Counted from the first letter of the stretch, positions 1 to 8,812 are shown. The stretch is DNA of 64,000 bases from Streptomyces sp. CT34 (GCF_000805335.1 NZ_KN708638.1:2086402-2150401), one strand, 5' to 3'. Notes: generated by a model not told the origin, from the letters alone. Made by a program: numbers and translations.

Positions 1-405
1 GGGGGGGGGGCGCCCCGCCGGGCCGGGGCCGCGGGGCCCGCCGCCGAGGACGCGGTACGGGACGCCGTGGTGGTCGACGGGTATCCCTGGGCGGATCTGG
101 CGCCCGAGGCCGTCGGGCTGGCGTTGGGCGCGTTCACCGCGGCCGGCGGCGATCCCGCCCGAGCGATGCTGACCGCGGTCAACATGGGGCGCGACGCGGA
201 CACCACCGGGGCGATCGCCGGCGCCCTGGCGGGGGCGCTGCGCGGGGCCGCGGCGATCCCCGCCGGCTGGGCCGCCGCGATCGGCCCGGCGCGCGGCAGC
301 TGCCTGCCGTCGGGGGCGGGGTACCACGTGCTGGACGTAGCGGAGTTGCTGGTGGCGGCGGGTGGCGCGGTGGCGCTCACCGGGACCCGGGTGAGCGCCG
401 GATGA
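1..405 (+). CDS. ADP-ribosylglycohydrolase family protein, C-terminal part (cut by window start)
   Basis: The open frame continues from base 1, so the N-terminus lies outside the window. What remains is the C-terminal half of an ARH/DraG-like hydrolase: a helical stretch followed by VNMGRDADTTGAIAGALAGA. That carries the family's C-terminal metal-binding motif (G-x-D-x-D-T) intact. Family members hydrolyse N- or O-glycosidic bonds to ribose-type sugars using two divalent metals; the substrate here cannot be read from sequence. Its stop overlaps the next start (ATGA), so it is the first visible gene of a coupled operon. Confidence 0.85.
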   Translation, partial: GGGAPRRAGAAGPAAEDAVRDAVVVDGYPWADLAPEAVGLALGAFTAAGGDPARAMLTAVNMGRDADTTGAIAGALAGALRGAAAIPAGWAAAIGPARGSCLPSGAGYHVLDVAELLVAAGGAVALTGTRVSAG

Positions 406-1679
406 CGGGCGTCGGCGGTGCCCGGGTTCCGGTGCCGGGTGCCGGGGCCGGTGCCGCGGTGCCCACCCGCTCGCGGGTGGCGGGGCTGCTGCTCGGCCTG
501 GCCGCCGGGGACGCCGCCGGGTGGCCCGCGGCGCGGCACCGGGCGGCCCTGCTGCCGGCCTGGACCCGGCGGCTGGCCCGCGAGCTGGACGACGTCGCCG
601 AGCGGACCGCGACCACCGCGCTCCCGGTGCCGTTCGCGCTCAACCAGCGGCCCGCGCCGCTGCTGCTGGGCCCGTCCGACGATGCCGAATGGGCCGCGTT
701 CACCGCGGAGTCGGTGCTCGCCGCGGGCGCCGGCCCCGGGCGGGCCCGCCGGGTCCGGGCCGCCCTCGACCGCGCCTGGCGGGCGCTGGCCGCGGAGCTG
801 GAAGAAGCGGCACAGGCAGCAGAGGCGGCGGAGGGGACGGAAGGCGCGGCCGGCGCGGCCGGCGCGGCGCCCCCGCTGCGCGCCCGGATCTCGGTCCGCG
901 CCGGGCTGGCCAACCTCGCCGCCGGGCTGCGTCCGCCCGCGGCGGGGCACGACAACCCGCACTTCTTCGACGACGCGGCCTGCGTCCGGGCCGCCGTGCT
1001 GGCCGCCGTCCACCCCGGCGAGCCGGTCGCCGCCGCCACGCTGGCCGAGTACGACGCGCGCCACACCCAGGACGGCGACGGGGTGCACGGCGCGCGGGCG
1101 CTGGCCGCCGCGGTCGCCGCCGCGCTGGGCGGGACGCCGGCCGCCGGCTGCGTCGCCGCGGCGCTCGCCCAGCTGCCGGAGGACACCGAGATCGGCCGCG
1201 CCGCCCGGCACGCGGTCCGGCTCGCGCGGCGCGCCGATGCGCCGCCCGGCCGCCCCGGTGCGGCGTTCGCGCTGGTGCCCGCGCTGGAGCACGAGATCGT
1301 CGACCACATCTACAGCTACGGCGTCGCCGCCGCCGACACCGTCCCCGTGGCGCTGGCGCTCGTCCTGGCGGCGGACGGGCGGATCACCGAGGCGGTACCG
1401 GCCGCCGTCTGCCTCTCCCGGGTCGCCGACTCCGCGCCCGCGCTGACCGGGGCGCTGGCCGGGGCGCTCGGCGGCGCCGGCGCCGTCCCCCGCGCCTGGC
1501 GCGACTCCTGCCGGGTGCTCGCCGGCTGCGCACTGCCGCGGCTGGCCGGGACGGACCTGGTGGCGCTGGCCGGCCGGCTCGCCGCGCGTGCCGCACCGGA
1601 GCCCGCGCGGGCGGCCGTCCCGGGCCCCCACCCGGCCGCCCCGCCCACCCCCACCGTGGAAGGACTCACCCGCACATGA
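402..1679 (+). CDS. ADP-ribosylglycohydrolase-like protein with degenerate metal site
   Basis: 425 aa, ATG start in an ATGA overlap with the preceding stop. The N-terminus has the fold's entry motif, GLAAGDAAG at about residues 32-40. However, the T-D-D-T metal motif is not recognisable (nearest is SDDAEW). The C-terminal G-R-D-x-D-T motif is replaced by SRVADS at 339-344, so only the second Asp (D343) is kept. The remainder (ALTGALAGALGGAGAVP) still looks like the family. By inference it is a catalytically altered or inactive paralogue of its neighbours, perhaps a partner subunit or a protein of different specificity. A Glu/Ala-rich loop near residues 128-155 looks disordered. Confidence 0.8.
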   Translation: MTGVGGARVPVPGAGAGAAVPTRSRVAGLLLGLAAGDAAGWPAARHRAALLPAWTRRLARELDDVAERTATTALPVPFALNQRPAPLLLGPSDDAEWAAFTAESVLAAGAGPGRARRVRAALDRAWRALAAELEEAAQAAEAAEGTEGAAGAAGAAPPLRARISVRAGLANLAAGLRPPAAGHDNPHFFDDAACVRAAVLAAVHPGEPVAAATLAEYDARHTQDGDGVHGARALAAAVAAALGGTPAAGCVAAALAQLPEDTEIGRAARHAVRLARRADAPPGRPGAAFALVPALEHEIVDHIYSYGVAAADTVPVALALVLAADGRITEAVPAAVCLSRVADSAPALTGALAGALGGAGAVPRAWRDSCRVLAGCALPRLAGTDLVALAGRLAARAAPEPARAAVPGPHPAAPPTPTVEGLTRT

Positions 1680-2968
1680 CGGACACGACGGACACCACGC
1701 CCGCCACGGCCCCGGCGCCCGGCCGGGAGCCCGCGGACCCGGCCGCCGCCCCGGGCGCCCCGGAGCCCCCGGGGCCGCGTGCCGCGGACGCCGGGCCCGA
1801 CGTCGCGCCCCTGGAGGACCGGGCGGCCGGCGCCCTGGTCGGGGCCGCGGTCGGCGATGCGCTGGGCGGGCCGGTGGAGGGCTGGACGCCGGAGCAGATC
1901 GTGGCCCGGCACGGCGGCCGGGTCGAGGGGATCGTCGGGCCGTTCCACGAGGACTGGCGCACCGCCCGGCCGATCGCGCCGTACCACAAGGGCGACGGCC
2001 ACGTCACCGACGACACCCTGATGACCCATGCCCTGGTCCGCGTCTACGAGACGGTGCGCGACCACCTCGACGCCTACGACGTCGCCGACCACCTGGTCCC
2101 GGACCTGATCGGCGTCCCCCGCTGGATCCCCGAACTGGAGGCCGAGGCGCTGCCGTTGCAGCGGATCTTCCTCGCCGAGAAGTGGATCGTGGCGCGGCTG
2201 CACTACGGGCACGCCGATCCGCGGGAGGCCGGTGTCGGCAACATCGTCAACTGCGGTGCGGCGATGTACATGGCGCCGGTCGGCATCGTCAACGCCGGCA
2301 ACCCCGACCGGGCCTACGCCGAGGCGATCGACATCTCCGGTGCCCACCAGTGCTCTTACGGGCGGGAGGCGGCGGGCGTCTTCGCCGCCGCGGTGGCCGC
2401 CGCGTTCCTGCCGGACGCCACCCCCGCCTCGGTCGTCGGGCACGCGCTGCGGCTGGCGAAGGACGGTACCCGCGCGGCGATCGAGGCGGTCTGCGACGTC
2501 GCCGCGCCGCACACCGACTACGAGTCCGCGCTGGTGCCGCTGCGGGCGGCGGTCGCGCCGTTCGACACGGTCGGCCCGGACTACCGCAACCCCTCGCTGG
2601 GCGCCCGCCGCCCCTCCCGGCTGCACGCCGTCGAGGAACTCCCCATCGCGCTGGGCATGTTGCTGGTCGCCGACGGCGACTTCCGCGGCACCGTCCTCGG
2701 CTCGGTCAACTACGGCCGGGACGGCGACTCGATCGCCACGATGAGCGGTGCGCTCGCCGGTGCGCTGTCCGGCGCGTCCGCGGTACCGGAGGAGTGGAGC
2801 GGCGAGGTGGCCCGCGCCAGCCGGCTCGATCTGCACGCGCCGGCGACCGCGCTGGCCGCCGTCGCCCGCGAGGTCTTCGCCCGCGACCAGGCCCGCAACC
2901 TCCGGCACGAGCAGGCGTTCGGCGCGATCGCGGCCCGGGCGACGCGGGCGGAGGTGAGCGGGCGGTGA
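1676..2968 (+). CDS. ADP-ribosylglycohydrolase family protein
   Basis: 430 aa from an ATG that overlaps the previous stop (ATGA). The first ~45 residues are Pro/Ala/Asp-rich and probably unstructured. The ARH domain follows, with GALVGAAVGDALGGPVEGW, then T111-D112-D113-T114, the canonical N-terminal metal ligands. The C-terminal motif GRDGDS (347-352) keeps both Asp residues but has Ser where most relatives have Thr. It is therefore likely an active metal-dependent glycohydrolase. It sits third of four related genes followed by CoA-transferase and CoA-lyase genes, which suggests a catabolic rather than a protein-deADP-ribosylation role. Substrate unknown. Confidence 0.88.
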   Translation: MTDTTDTTPATAPAPGREPADPAAAPGAPEPPGPRAADAGPDVAPLEDRAAGALVGAAVGDALGGPVEGWTPEQIVARHGGRVEGIVGPFHEDWRTARPIAPYHKGDGHVTDDTLMTHALVRVYETVRDHLDAYDVADHLVPDLIGVPRWIPELEAEALPLQRIFLAEKWIVARLHYGHADPREAGVGNIVNCGAAMYMAPVGIVNAGNPDRAYAEAIDISGAHQCSYGREAAGVFAAAVAAAFLPDATPASVVGHALRLAKDGTRAAIEAVCDVAAPHTDYESALVPLRAAVAPFDTVGPDYRNPSLGARRPSRLHAVEELPIALGMLLVADGDFRGTVLGSVNYGRDGDSIATMSGALAGALSGASAVPEEWSGEVARASRLDLHAPATALAAVAREVFARDQARNLRHEQAFGAIAARATRAEVSGR

Positions 2969-4503
2969 CGGACGGTGGGGCGGGCGCGGCCGGCCCCATC
3001 GGCTCCGGGCCGGGGCTCCGGATCACCTGGGTGCAGCCCGAGGACCTGCTCGGGCACGAGCTGCGGCAGGCGGCCGAGGACGGGCGGGACGCGGCCGGGA
3101 TCGCGCGCCGGTGGCGGGCGGCGGGCGGTGCGCCGGCCCCCGCGCGGGCGGGCGCCTCCCCGGGCCCGGCGGACCCCGCGCTGCGCGCCCTCGCCGGCCG
3201 GCTGCTCGACGAACTCGCGCTGCTGCCCTGCCCGTCGGCCGCCGACGAGCCGACCGACCTGGACGCGATCACGGCACTTTGCCCCCAACTCTCCGGGCCG
3301 GCGGAGGAGTTGCCACCGGAGATGCCGCCGGATCCGCCGGATCCGCCGGAGCTCGCTGACCTGACGGACCGTCTGGAAGCCGCCTGGCTCGGCCGGGCGG
3401 CCGGCTGCCTGCTCGGCAAACCCGTCGAGAAGCTGCCGCTCGCCGGCATCCGGGAGATCGCCCGGTCGACCGGGAACTGGCCGCTGGCCTCGTGGTTCAC
3501 CGGGAAGGGGCTCGATCCGGCGGTCGCCGCCCGGTACCCGTGGAACCGCCGCAGCCGGGCCACCTCGCTCGCCGAGAACATCGACGGCATGCCCGAGGAC
3601 GACGACCTCGACCATCCGCTGCTCGGCCTGCTCCTCCTCGAACGCCACGGGCCCGGCTTCGGCACCGCCGACGTGGCGCGGCTGTGGCTGGACGAGCTGC
3701 CCGCGGGCCGTACCTTCACCGCGGAGCGCGTCGCGTACCGCAACCTGCTGGACGGTATCGAGCCGCCCGCGACCGCCCGCCACCGCAACCCGTTCCGGGA
3801 GTGGATCGGCGCCCGGATCCGGGCGGACGTCCACGGCTGGACGCGGCCGGGCGACCCGGCGGGCGCCGCCGCCCAGGTCTGGCGGGACGCCACGCTCAGC
3901 CACACCGCGAACGGGGTGTACGACGCGATGTTCGTGGCCGCCGCGCTGGCCGCGGCGGGCGGCGGCAGCGACGTGCACGGCGCGCTGCGGGCCGGACTCG
4001 CGGTGATCCCCCCGGGGTCCCGGCTCGCCGCGGCGGTGCGCTGCGGCATCGCGGCGGCACACGACGAGCCGACCGGCGGCGCCGCCGGGTTCGCGGCCGT
4101 CGTGGACCGGCTGCACGACGCCTACGGGCACCACCACTGGGTGCACGCGGTGCCGAACGCGGCGCTGCTGGCCGCCGCGCTCACCCATGCCGACGGGGAC
4201 TTCACCGGCTCCATCTGCCGTGCGGTGTCCGGTGGTTGGGACACCGACTCGAACGGCGCCACCGCCGGTTCGCTCGCCGGACTGCTCGCCGGCTCCCCCG
4301 CCGCGCTGCCCGCCCACTGGACCGCGCCGCTGCGCAACCGGCTCGCCACCGCGGTCGGCGGACAGGCCGGCATCGGCTTCGACACCCTCGCGCGCCGCAC
4401 CGCCGCGCTCGCCGTACGCCACCGCGTCCCGCGGCACTCCCGCGGCCCCGCACGCCCGCGCTCCCCCCGTCACGCCCACCGACCGAAGGCCCCCGCACCA
4501 TGA
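2965..4503 (+). CDS. ADP-ribosylglycohydrolase family protein, long form
   Basis: 512 aa from a GTG in a GTGA overlap. An extra N-terminal region of about 130 residues (containing ITWVQPEDLLGHELRQAAED) precedes the ARH domain, which starts near LEAAWLGRAAGCLLGKPVE. The N-terminal acidic cluster is E211-D212-D213-D214 in PEDDDLDH, and the C-terminal motif is GGWDTDSN (423-430). This form, about 500 aa with a GWDTD-type motif, belongs to a divergent ARH branch seen in carbohydrate or nucleoside gene clusters (family knowledge). The Arg/Pro-rich tail of about 30 residues is probably disordered. It is coupled to the CoA-transferase gene by an ATGA overlap. Confidence 0.88.
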   Translation: MTDGGAGAAGPIGSGPGLRITWVQPEDLLGHELRQAAEDGRDAAGIARRWRAAGGAPAPARAGASPGPADPALRALAGRLLDELALLPCPSAADEPTDLDAITALCPQLSGPAEELPPEMPPDPPDPPELADLTDRLEAAWLGRAAGCLLGKPVEKLPLAGIREIARSTGNWPLASWFTGKGLDPAVAARYPWNRRSRATSLAENIDGMPEDDDLDHPLLGLLLLERHGPGFGTADVARLWLDELPAGRTFTAERVAYRNLLDGIEPPATARHRNPFREWIGARIRADVHGWTRPGDPAGAAAQVWRDATLSHTANGVYDAMFVAAALAAAGGGSDVHGALRAGLAVIPPGSRLAAAVRCGIAAAHDEPTGGAAGFAAVVDRLHDAYGHHHWVHAVPNAALLAAALTHADGDFTGSICRAVSGGWDTDSNGATAGSLAGLLAGSPAALPAHWTAPLRNRLATAVGGQAGIGFDTLARRTAALAVRHRVPRHSRGPARPRSPRHAHRPKAPAP

Positions 4504-5750
4504 CCGACCCGTTCCTCGCCGGCGGTGCGTCCGGGCCCGCCCCGGCCACCGCCGACGCGCCCGCCCCCGGCCCCCTGGCCGGACTGCGGGTGCTCGACCT
4601 GGCCACCCTGTTCGCCGGCCCGCTCGCCGCCACCCTGCTCGGGGACTTCGGCGCCGAGGTGATCAAGATCGAGCATCCGCGCCGGCCCGACCCGTCGCGC
4701 GGCCACGGCCCCGCCAAGGACGGCGTCGGACTGTGGTGGAAGCTGCTCGGCCGCAACAAGCGCGCCATGACGCTCGATCTGTCCCGGCCCGCCGGGCGCG
4801 ACGTACTGCTCCGGCTCGCCGCCGGCGCCGATGTCGTCGTCGAGAACTTCCGCCCCGGCACGCTGGAGAAGTGGGACCTGGGCTGGGCAGAGCTGTCCGC
4901 CGCCAACCCGCGGCTGGTGCTCGCCCGGGTCACCGGCTTCGGCCAGTTCGGGCCGTACGCCCGGCGCCCCGGATTCGGCACCCTCGCCGAGGCGATGAGC
5001 GGATTCGCCGCGCTCACCGGCGAGCCGGACGGCCCGCCGACCCTGCCGCCGTTCGGCCTCGCCGACGCGATCGCCGCACTGACCACGGCGTACGCCGTGC
5101 TGGCCGCGCTGCGCGGCCGGGACGCCACCGGCCGCGGCCAGGTCGTCGACCTGGCGATCATCGAGCCGATGCTGACCGTCCTCGGCCCGCAGCCCCTCTG
5201 GTACGACCAGCTCGGCCACATCCAGCCGCGCACCGGCAACCGCTCCGCCAACAACGCGCCGCGCAACACCTACCGCACCGCCGACGGATCCTGGGTCGCG
5301 GTCTCCACCTCCGCCCAGTCCGTCGCCGAGCGGGTGCTGCGGCTGGTCGGCCGGCCCGAACTCGCCGCCGAGCCCTGGTTCGCGACCGGCGCCGGACGGG
5401 CCCGGCACGCCGACGAGCTGGACGCCGCGGTCGGCGGCTGGATCGCCCGGCGCGACCGGGCCGAGGTGCTGGCCGCCTTCGAGCGGGCGGAGGCGGCCGT
5501 CGCACCGGTCTACGACATCCGCGATGTGCTGGCGGACCCGCAGTACCGGGCGCTCGGCACGCTCACCGAGATCCCGGACGACGAGCTCGGCACCGTACGG
5601 ATGCAGAACGTCCTCTTCCGGCTCTCCGAGACACCGGGCGCCATCCGCTGGGCGGGCCGCCCGCACGGCGCGGACACCGACGAGGTGCTGACCGGCCTCG
5701 GCATGACCGCCCCGGAGATCGCCGAGCTGCGCGCGGCGGGCGCGCTGTGA
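4500..5750 (+). CDS. CaiB/BaiF family (class III) CoA-transferase
   Basis: 416 aa, ATG start overlapping the previous stop. After a ~20-residue Pro/Ala leader comes the family opening GLRVLDLATLFAGPLAATLLGDFGAEVIKIE split here by normal residues, then VENFRPGTLEKWDLGW. The LAD motif follows, with D189 in the position of the catalytic Asp that forms the aspartyl-CoA thioester. Full-length for the family (~400 aa). These enzymes move CoA between carboxylic acids. Paired directly with a CitE-like lyase, it probably activates a hydroxy- or dicarboxylic acid that the lyase then cleaves. The acid itself cannot be inferred. Confidence 0.92.
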   Translation: MTDPFLAGGASGPAPATADAPAPGPLAGLRVLDLATLFAGPLAATLLGDFGAEVIKIEHPRRPDPSRGHGPAKDGVGLWWKLLGRNKRAMTLDLSRPAGRDVLLRLAAGADVVVENFRPGTLEKWDLGWAELSAANPRLVLARVTGFGQFGPYARRPGFGTLAEAMSGFAALTGEPDGPPTLPPFGLADAIAALTTAYAVLAALRGRDATGRGQVVDLAIIEPMLTVLGPQPLWYDQLGHIQPRTGNRSANNAPRNTYRTADGSWVAVSTSAQSVAERVLRLVGRPELAAEPWFATGAGRARHADELDAAVGGWIARRDRAEVLAAFERAEAAVAPVYDIRDVLADPQYRALGTLTEIPDDELGTVRMQNVLFRLSETPGAIRWAGRPHGADTDEVLTGLGMTAPEIAELRAAGAL

Positions 5751-6712
5751 GGCCGCTGCCGGACCCCGGCGTCCCTCCGCTGACCTGGCTGTACGCGCCC
5801 GGCGACCGCCCTGACCTGGTCGCCGGGGCGCTCGTCTCCGGGGCCGGCGTGATCATCGTCGACCTGGAGGACGCGGTCGCCCCGGACCGCAAGGACTACG
5901 CGCTGGGCGCCACCGCCGAGCTGCTCAGCGATCCCGCGCCCGGCCCGGCCCCGGTGCACGTCCGGGTCAACGCGCTGGACGGCCCGCGCGCCGCGGCCGA
6001 GCTCCGCACCCTGGCCGGGCTGCCGGGGCTGGCCGGGCTGCGGCTGCCCAAGGTGCACGGTCCGGCGGACGTGCTGCGGGCGGCGGCCTGGGCGACGGGT
6101 CGGGCGCGGCCGGCCGAGCCGGCCGCCGCGGCAGCCGTGGGGACCACCCCGCCCGGCGCCACCGCCACCCGCACCCCGCCGGCCACCGCACCGGCGCCGG
6201 TCCCCGCGCTGTACGCCCTGCTCGAATCCGCGCTCGGCGTCGAGCACGCCTACGCCATCGCCACCGCGCACCCGGCGGTGCGCGGGATCGCGCTCGGCGA
6301 GGCCGATCTCCGCGCCGAACTGGGGGTGCGGGACGAGGCGGGGCTGGACTGGCCGCGCGGCCGGGCGGTGGTCGCGGCCCGTGCGGCGGGTCTGGGACCG
6401 CCGCCCCAGTCGGTGCATCCGGACGTCCGCGATCTCGACGGGCTGGCGCGGTCCTGCGCCCGGGGCCGGGCGCTGGGGTTCCTGGGCCGGGCCGCGATCC
6501 ACCCCCGCCAGCTGCCGGTCATCGAGGCGGCGTACCGCCCTACACCGGAGGAGACCGAGGCGGCGGCGGAGATCGTCCGGGCCGCCGCGGCGTGGCCCGG
6601 GGCGCTGGCGCTCACGGACGGCCGGTTCGTGGACCCGGCCGTGGTGGCGGGCGCGCGGCGGGTGCTGGCCCTGGCCGGGCACATGACGAGGCGCCGGACG
6701 GACCCGGTGTGA
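5747..6712 (+). CDS. HpcH/HpaI-CitE family CoA ester lyase
   Basis: 321 aa from a GTG in a GTGA overlap with the CoA-transferase stop. It has the CitE-like metal motif VDLEDAVAPDRKD (residues 39-50, E41/D42), then RVNALDGPRAA, LRLPKVHG, LYALLESALGVEHAYAIA, GIALGEADLRAELGV and the C-terminal GFLGRAAIHPRQLPVIE. An Ala/Pro-rich insert of about 35 residues lies near 112-150. Stand-alone CitE homologues cleave malyl-, citramalyl- or similar hydroxyacyl-CoA esters to acyl-CoA plus a keto acid. Last gene of the six-gene operon and convergent with lgt. Confidence 0.9.
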   Translation: MRPLPDPGVPPLTWLYAPGDRPDLVAGALVSGAGVIIVDLEDAVAPDRKDYALGATAELLSDPAPGPAPVHVRVNALDGPRAAAELRTLAGLPGLAGLRLPKVHGPADVLRAAAWATGRARPAEPAAAAAVGTTPPGATATRTPPATAPAPVPALYALLESALGVEHAYAIATAHPAVRGIALGEADLRAELGVRDEAGLDWPRGRAVVAARAAGLGPPPQSVHPDVRDLDGLARSCARGRALGFLGRAAIHPRQLPVIEAAYRPTPEETEAAAEIVRAAAAWPGALALTDGRFVDPAVVAGARRVLALAGHMTRRRTDPV

Positions 6713-6775
6713 ACGAGTCCGGCCGGCGCGGTGACCGGACGACGGCCCCGAGCCGCCGCCGGCGACCCCACTCGT
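6713..6775. terminator. possible transcription terminator between the lyase gene and lgt
   Basis: The convergent spacer opens with ACGAGT-CCGGCCGGCG and closes with CGCCGGCG-ACCCC-ACTCGT, so the outer arms (6713-6718 and 6770-6775) are complementary, with inner GC-rich arms. The loop is long and the structure imperfect, so this is only a candidate. Confidence 0.3.
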
Positions 6776-6785
6776 CAGGGGTCGG

Positions 6786-7823
6786 TCAGGACTTCTTGGT
6801 ACCGCCGCCGCTTTCGGCGCGCCTGCCGGAGTCCTCCGCCGGTTCCCCGCCGCCCTGGGCCGCGGCGTTCCCCGCCCTGCCGTCCCCGGCATCGCCGCCG
6901 GTGCCCTTGGCGTCCTCGCCGCGCTCGGCCGGAGCGGTCTTCGCGGCCCCAACGCCGGCGGCGGCCTCGGCGCTTCCCTCGCTCTCCTCGCCCGCGGCGA
7001 GCTGCGCGCCCGGCTCGACGACCGCTTCGCGGCCCGGGGCCCTCTTCGCCGAGATCACCAGGTAGGCCACGGCCAGCAGGAAGACGATGCCCGAGGTCCA
7101 GTCGTTCAGCCGCAGGCCCAGGATGTGGTGCGCCTCGTCGACGCGCATGTACTCGATCCAGGCGCGGCCCACGCAGTAGGCGGCGACATAGAGGGCGAAG
7201 GCGCGGCCGTGGCCGAGCCGGAAGCGCCGGTCCGCCCAGATCACCAGCGCGGCGACGCCGATGCACCACAGGGACTCGTAGAGGAACGTGGGGTGGTAGG
7301 TGCCGCCGACGCGTCCGATGGCCGGGTCGGAGCTGATCTTCAGCGCCCACGGGACGTCGGTCGGCTTGCCGTACAGCTCCTGGTTGAACCAGTTGCCCCA
7401 GCGACCGATGGCCTGGCCCAGGGCGAGGCCCGGTGCCAGCGCGTCGGCGTAGGCGGGCATCGGGATGCCGCGGCGGCGGCAGCCGATCCAGGCGCCGACC
7501 GCGCCGAGGGCGACGGCGCCCCAGATGCCGAGGCCGCCCTGCCACACCTTGAGGGCGTCGAGGGGATGGCCGTTCTTGCCGAAGTACGGCTCGTACGTCG
7601 TGATGACGTGGTAGAGACGGCCGCCGACCAGTCCGAAGGGCACCGCCCAGACGGCGATGTCGGCGACGGTGCCGGAGCGGCCACCGCGCCGCACCCAGCG
7701 CTTGTTGCCGAGCCAGACGCCGACGAACACGCCGATGATGATGCAGAACGCGTAGCCACGCAGCGGGATCGGGCCGAGATGGACGACACCGGTCGAGGGG
7801 CTGGGAATGAATGCGAGGTCCAT
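6786..7823 (-). CDS. lgt: prolipoprotein diacylglyceryl transferase
   Basis: 345 aa, integral membrane enzyme that transfers diacylglycerol from phosphatidylglycerol to the lipobox Cys of prolipoproteins. The start ATG at 7823 gives MDLAFIPSPSTGVVHLG; the same frame runs on upstream, but that is out-of-frame reading through the DsbA gene. Seven-helix pattern with the signature AIGRWGNWFNQELYGKPT and a C-terminal RAWIEYMRVD block. The last ~85 residues form an Ala/Gly/Glu-rich tail absent from enterobacterial Lgt but common in actinomycetes. It follows dsbA-like and trpA genes on the same strand. Confidence 0.96.
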   Translation of the reverse strand: MDLAFIPSPSTGVVHLGPIPLRGYAFCIIIGVFVGVWLGNKRWVRRGGRSGTVADIAVWAVPFGLVGGRLYHVITTYEPYFGKNGHPLDALKVWQGGLGIWGAVALGAVGAWIGCRRRGIPMPAYADALAPGLALGQAIGRWGNWFNQELYGKPTDVPWALKISSDPAIGRVGGTYHPTFLYESLWCIGVAALVIWADRRFRLGHGRAFALYVAAYCVGRAWIEYMRVDEAHHILGLRLNDWTSGIVFLLAVAYLVISAKRAPGREAVVEPGAQLAAGEESEGSAEAAAGVGAAKTAPAERGEDAKGTGGDAGDGRAGNAAAQGGGEPAEDSGRRAESGGGTKKS

Positions 7824-7927
7824 GGCAGGGTCGACGCTACCGCGCCGGGCAGGGTTGACGACAACCTGCCCGGCAACGGCTGCGTAACGTCCCCGCCGGG
7901 GCAGCGGCCCGTACACACCACCCGGGG

Positions 7928-8722
7928 CTAGCTCTTGCCGGACTGCTTGCCCTTGTTCGCGTCCTGGACCATCTGCTTCAGGCGGGCGGGGGTGACCTGG
8001 CCGTTCTTCTCGTTGGCGAGGTCCTTGCCGTTGAGCAGGACGGTCGGGGTGCCGTGGAAGCCGGCCTCGGTGAAGGCGGCGTGGGACTTCCGCACGAAGC
8101 CGTCGTACGTGCCGTCGTTCACGCACTTGGTGAACCGGGGGGTGACCAGTCCCGGCACCTTGCCGGCCAGCTGGATCAGGTACTTCTTGTCGCTGAAGCG
8201 GTCCTGCTGCTCCGGCGGCTGGTGGGAGTAGAGGACGTCGTGGAAGTCGCGGAACTTAGTCGCGTCCTGGGCGCAGAGGGCGGCGTTGGCGGCGGTCAGC
8301 GAGCCCGTGCCACCGGTGTTGCCGTCGATGAGGGTGGCGAGGTGGTACTCGGTCCTGAGCTGCCCGGAGTCCTCCAGCTCGTGGATCACCGGGCGGAAGC
8401 CGGTCTCGAACTGCTGGCAGGCCGGGCAGCGGAAGTCCTCCCAGACGACGAGGGTGGAGCGGGCCTTTGCCTCGCCTACCGGGATGGCGGGTTTGTCGCC
8501 GTCGCTGGCCTGCTTGGGCAGGGCGACCTCGTTGTCCGCGACGCTGCCGGACCCGCCGCCGGAGGAGACCCAGACCGCGATACCGCCGGCGACCACCAGC
8601 ACCGCCACCACCGATCCGGCGACGATCGTCTGGCGGATCCGCCGGGTGCGGGTCTTCTCCTTGGCGCGCTGGGCCTGCAGCCGCTCGCGGGCGCTGCTCG
8701 TTTTGTCATGGTTCTCGTTCAC
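7928..8722 (-). CDS. DsbA-family thioredoxin-fold membrane-anchored protein
   Basis: 264 aa from the GTG at 8722 (VNENHDKTSSARERLQAQRA). Another in-frame GTG at 8758 is possible; neither has a well-spaced ribosome site. A basic cytoplasmic N-terminus precedes one membrane segment (IVAGSVVAVLVVAGGIAVWV). The extracytoplasmic thioredoxin fold has the active-site motif WEDFRCPACQQFE (CPAC) and the cis-Pro segment GFHGTPTVLLNG. It is expected to act in oxidative folding or thiol redox at the outer face of the membrane. It is the third member of the paralogue family represented by the pair at 39892 and 41432. Confidence 0.9.
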   Translation of the reverse strand: MNENHDKTSSARERLQAQRAKEKTRTRRIRQTIVAGSVVAVLVVAGGIAVWVSSGGGSGSVADNEVALPKQASDGDKPAIPVGEAKARSTLVVWEDFRCPACQQFETGFRPVIHELEDSGQLRTEYHLATLIDGNTGGTGSLTAANAALCAQDATKFRDFHDVLYSHQPPEQQDRFSDKKYLIQLAGKVPGLVTPRFTKCVNDGTYDGFVRKSHAAFTEAGFHGTPTVLLNGKDLANEKNGQVTPARLKQMVQDANKGKQSGKS

Positions 8723-8812
8723 GCCCCTGGACAACGAAGCGGAGGGGCGCTGCCGCACCCCTCCGCCGCGATGTTCGCCCCATCGGGGGATCTGCCCCCC
8801 GTGGGCGAGCCG

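Noticed and set aside
7824-8126. In-frame N-terminal extension of Lgt into the upstream gene.
   Set aside because: It reads through the stop region of the DsbA-like gene in another frame; the ATG at 7823 gives the normal Lgt start.
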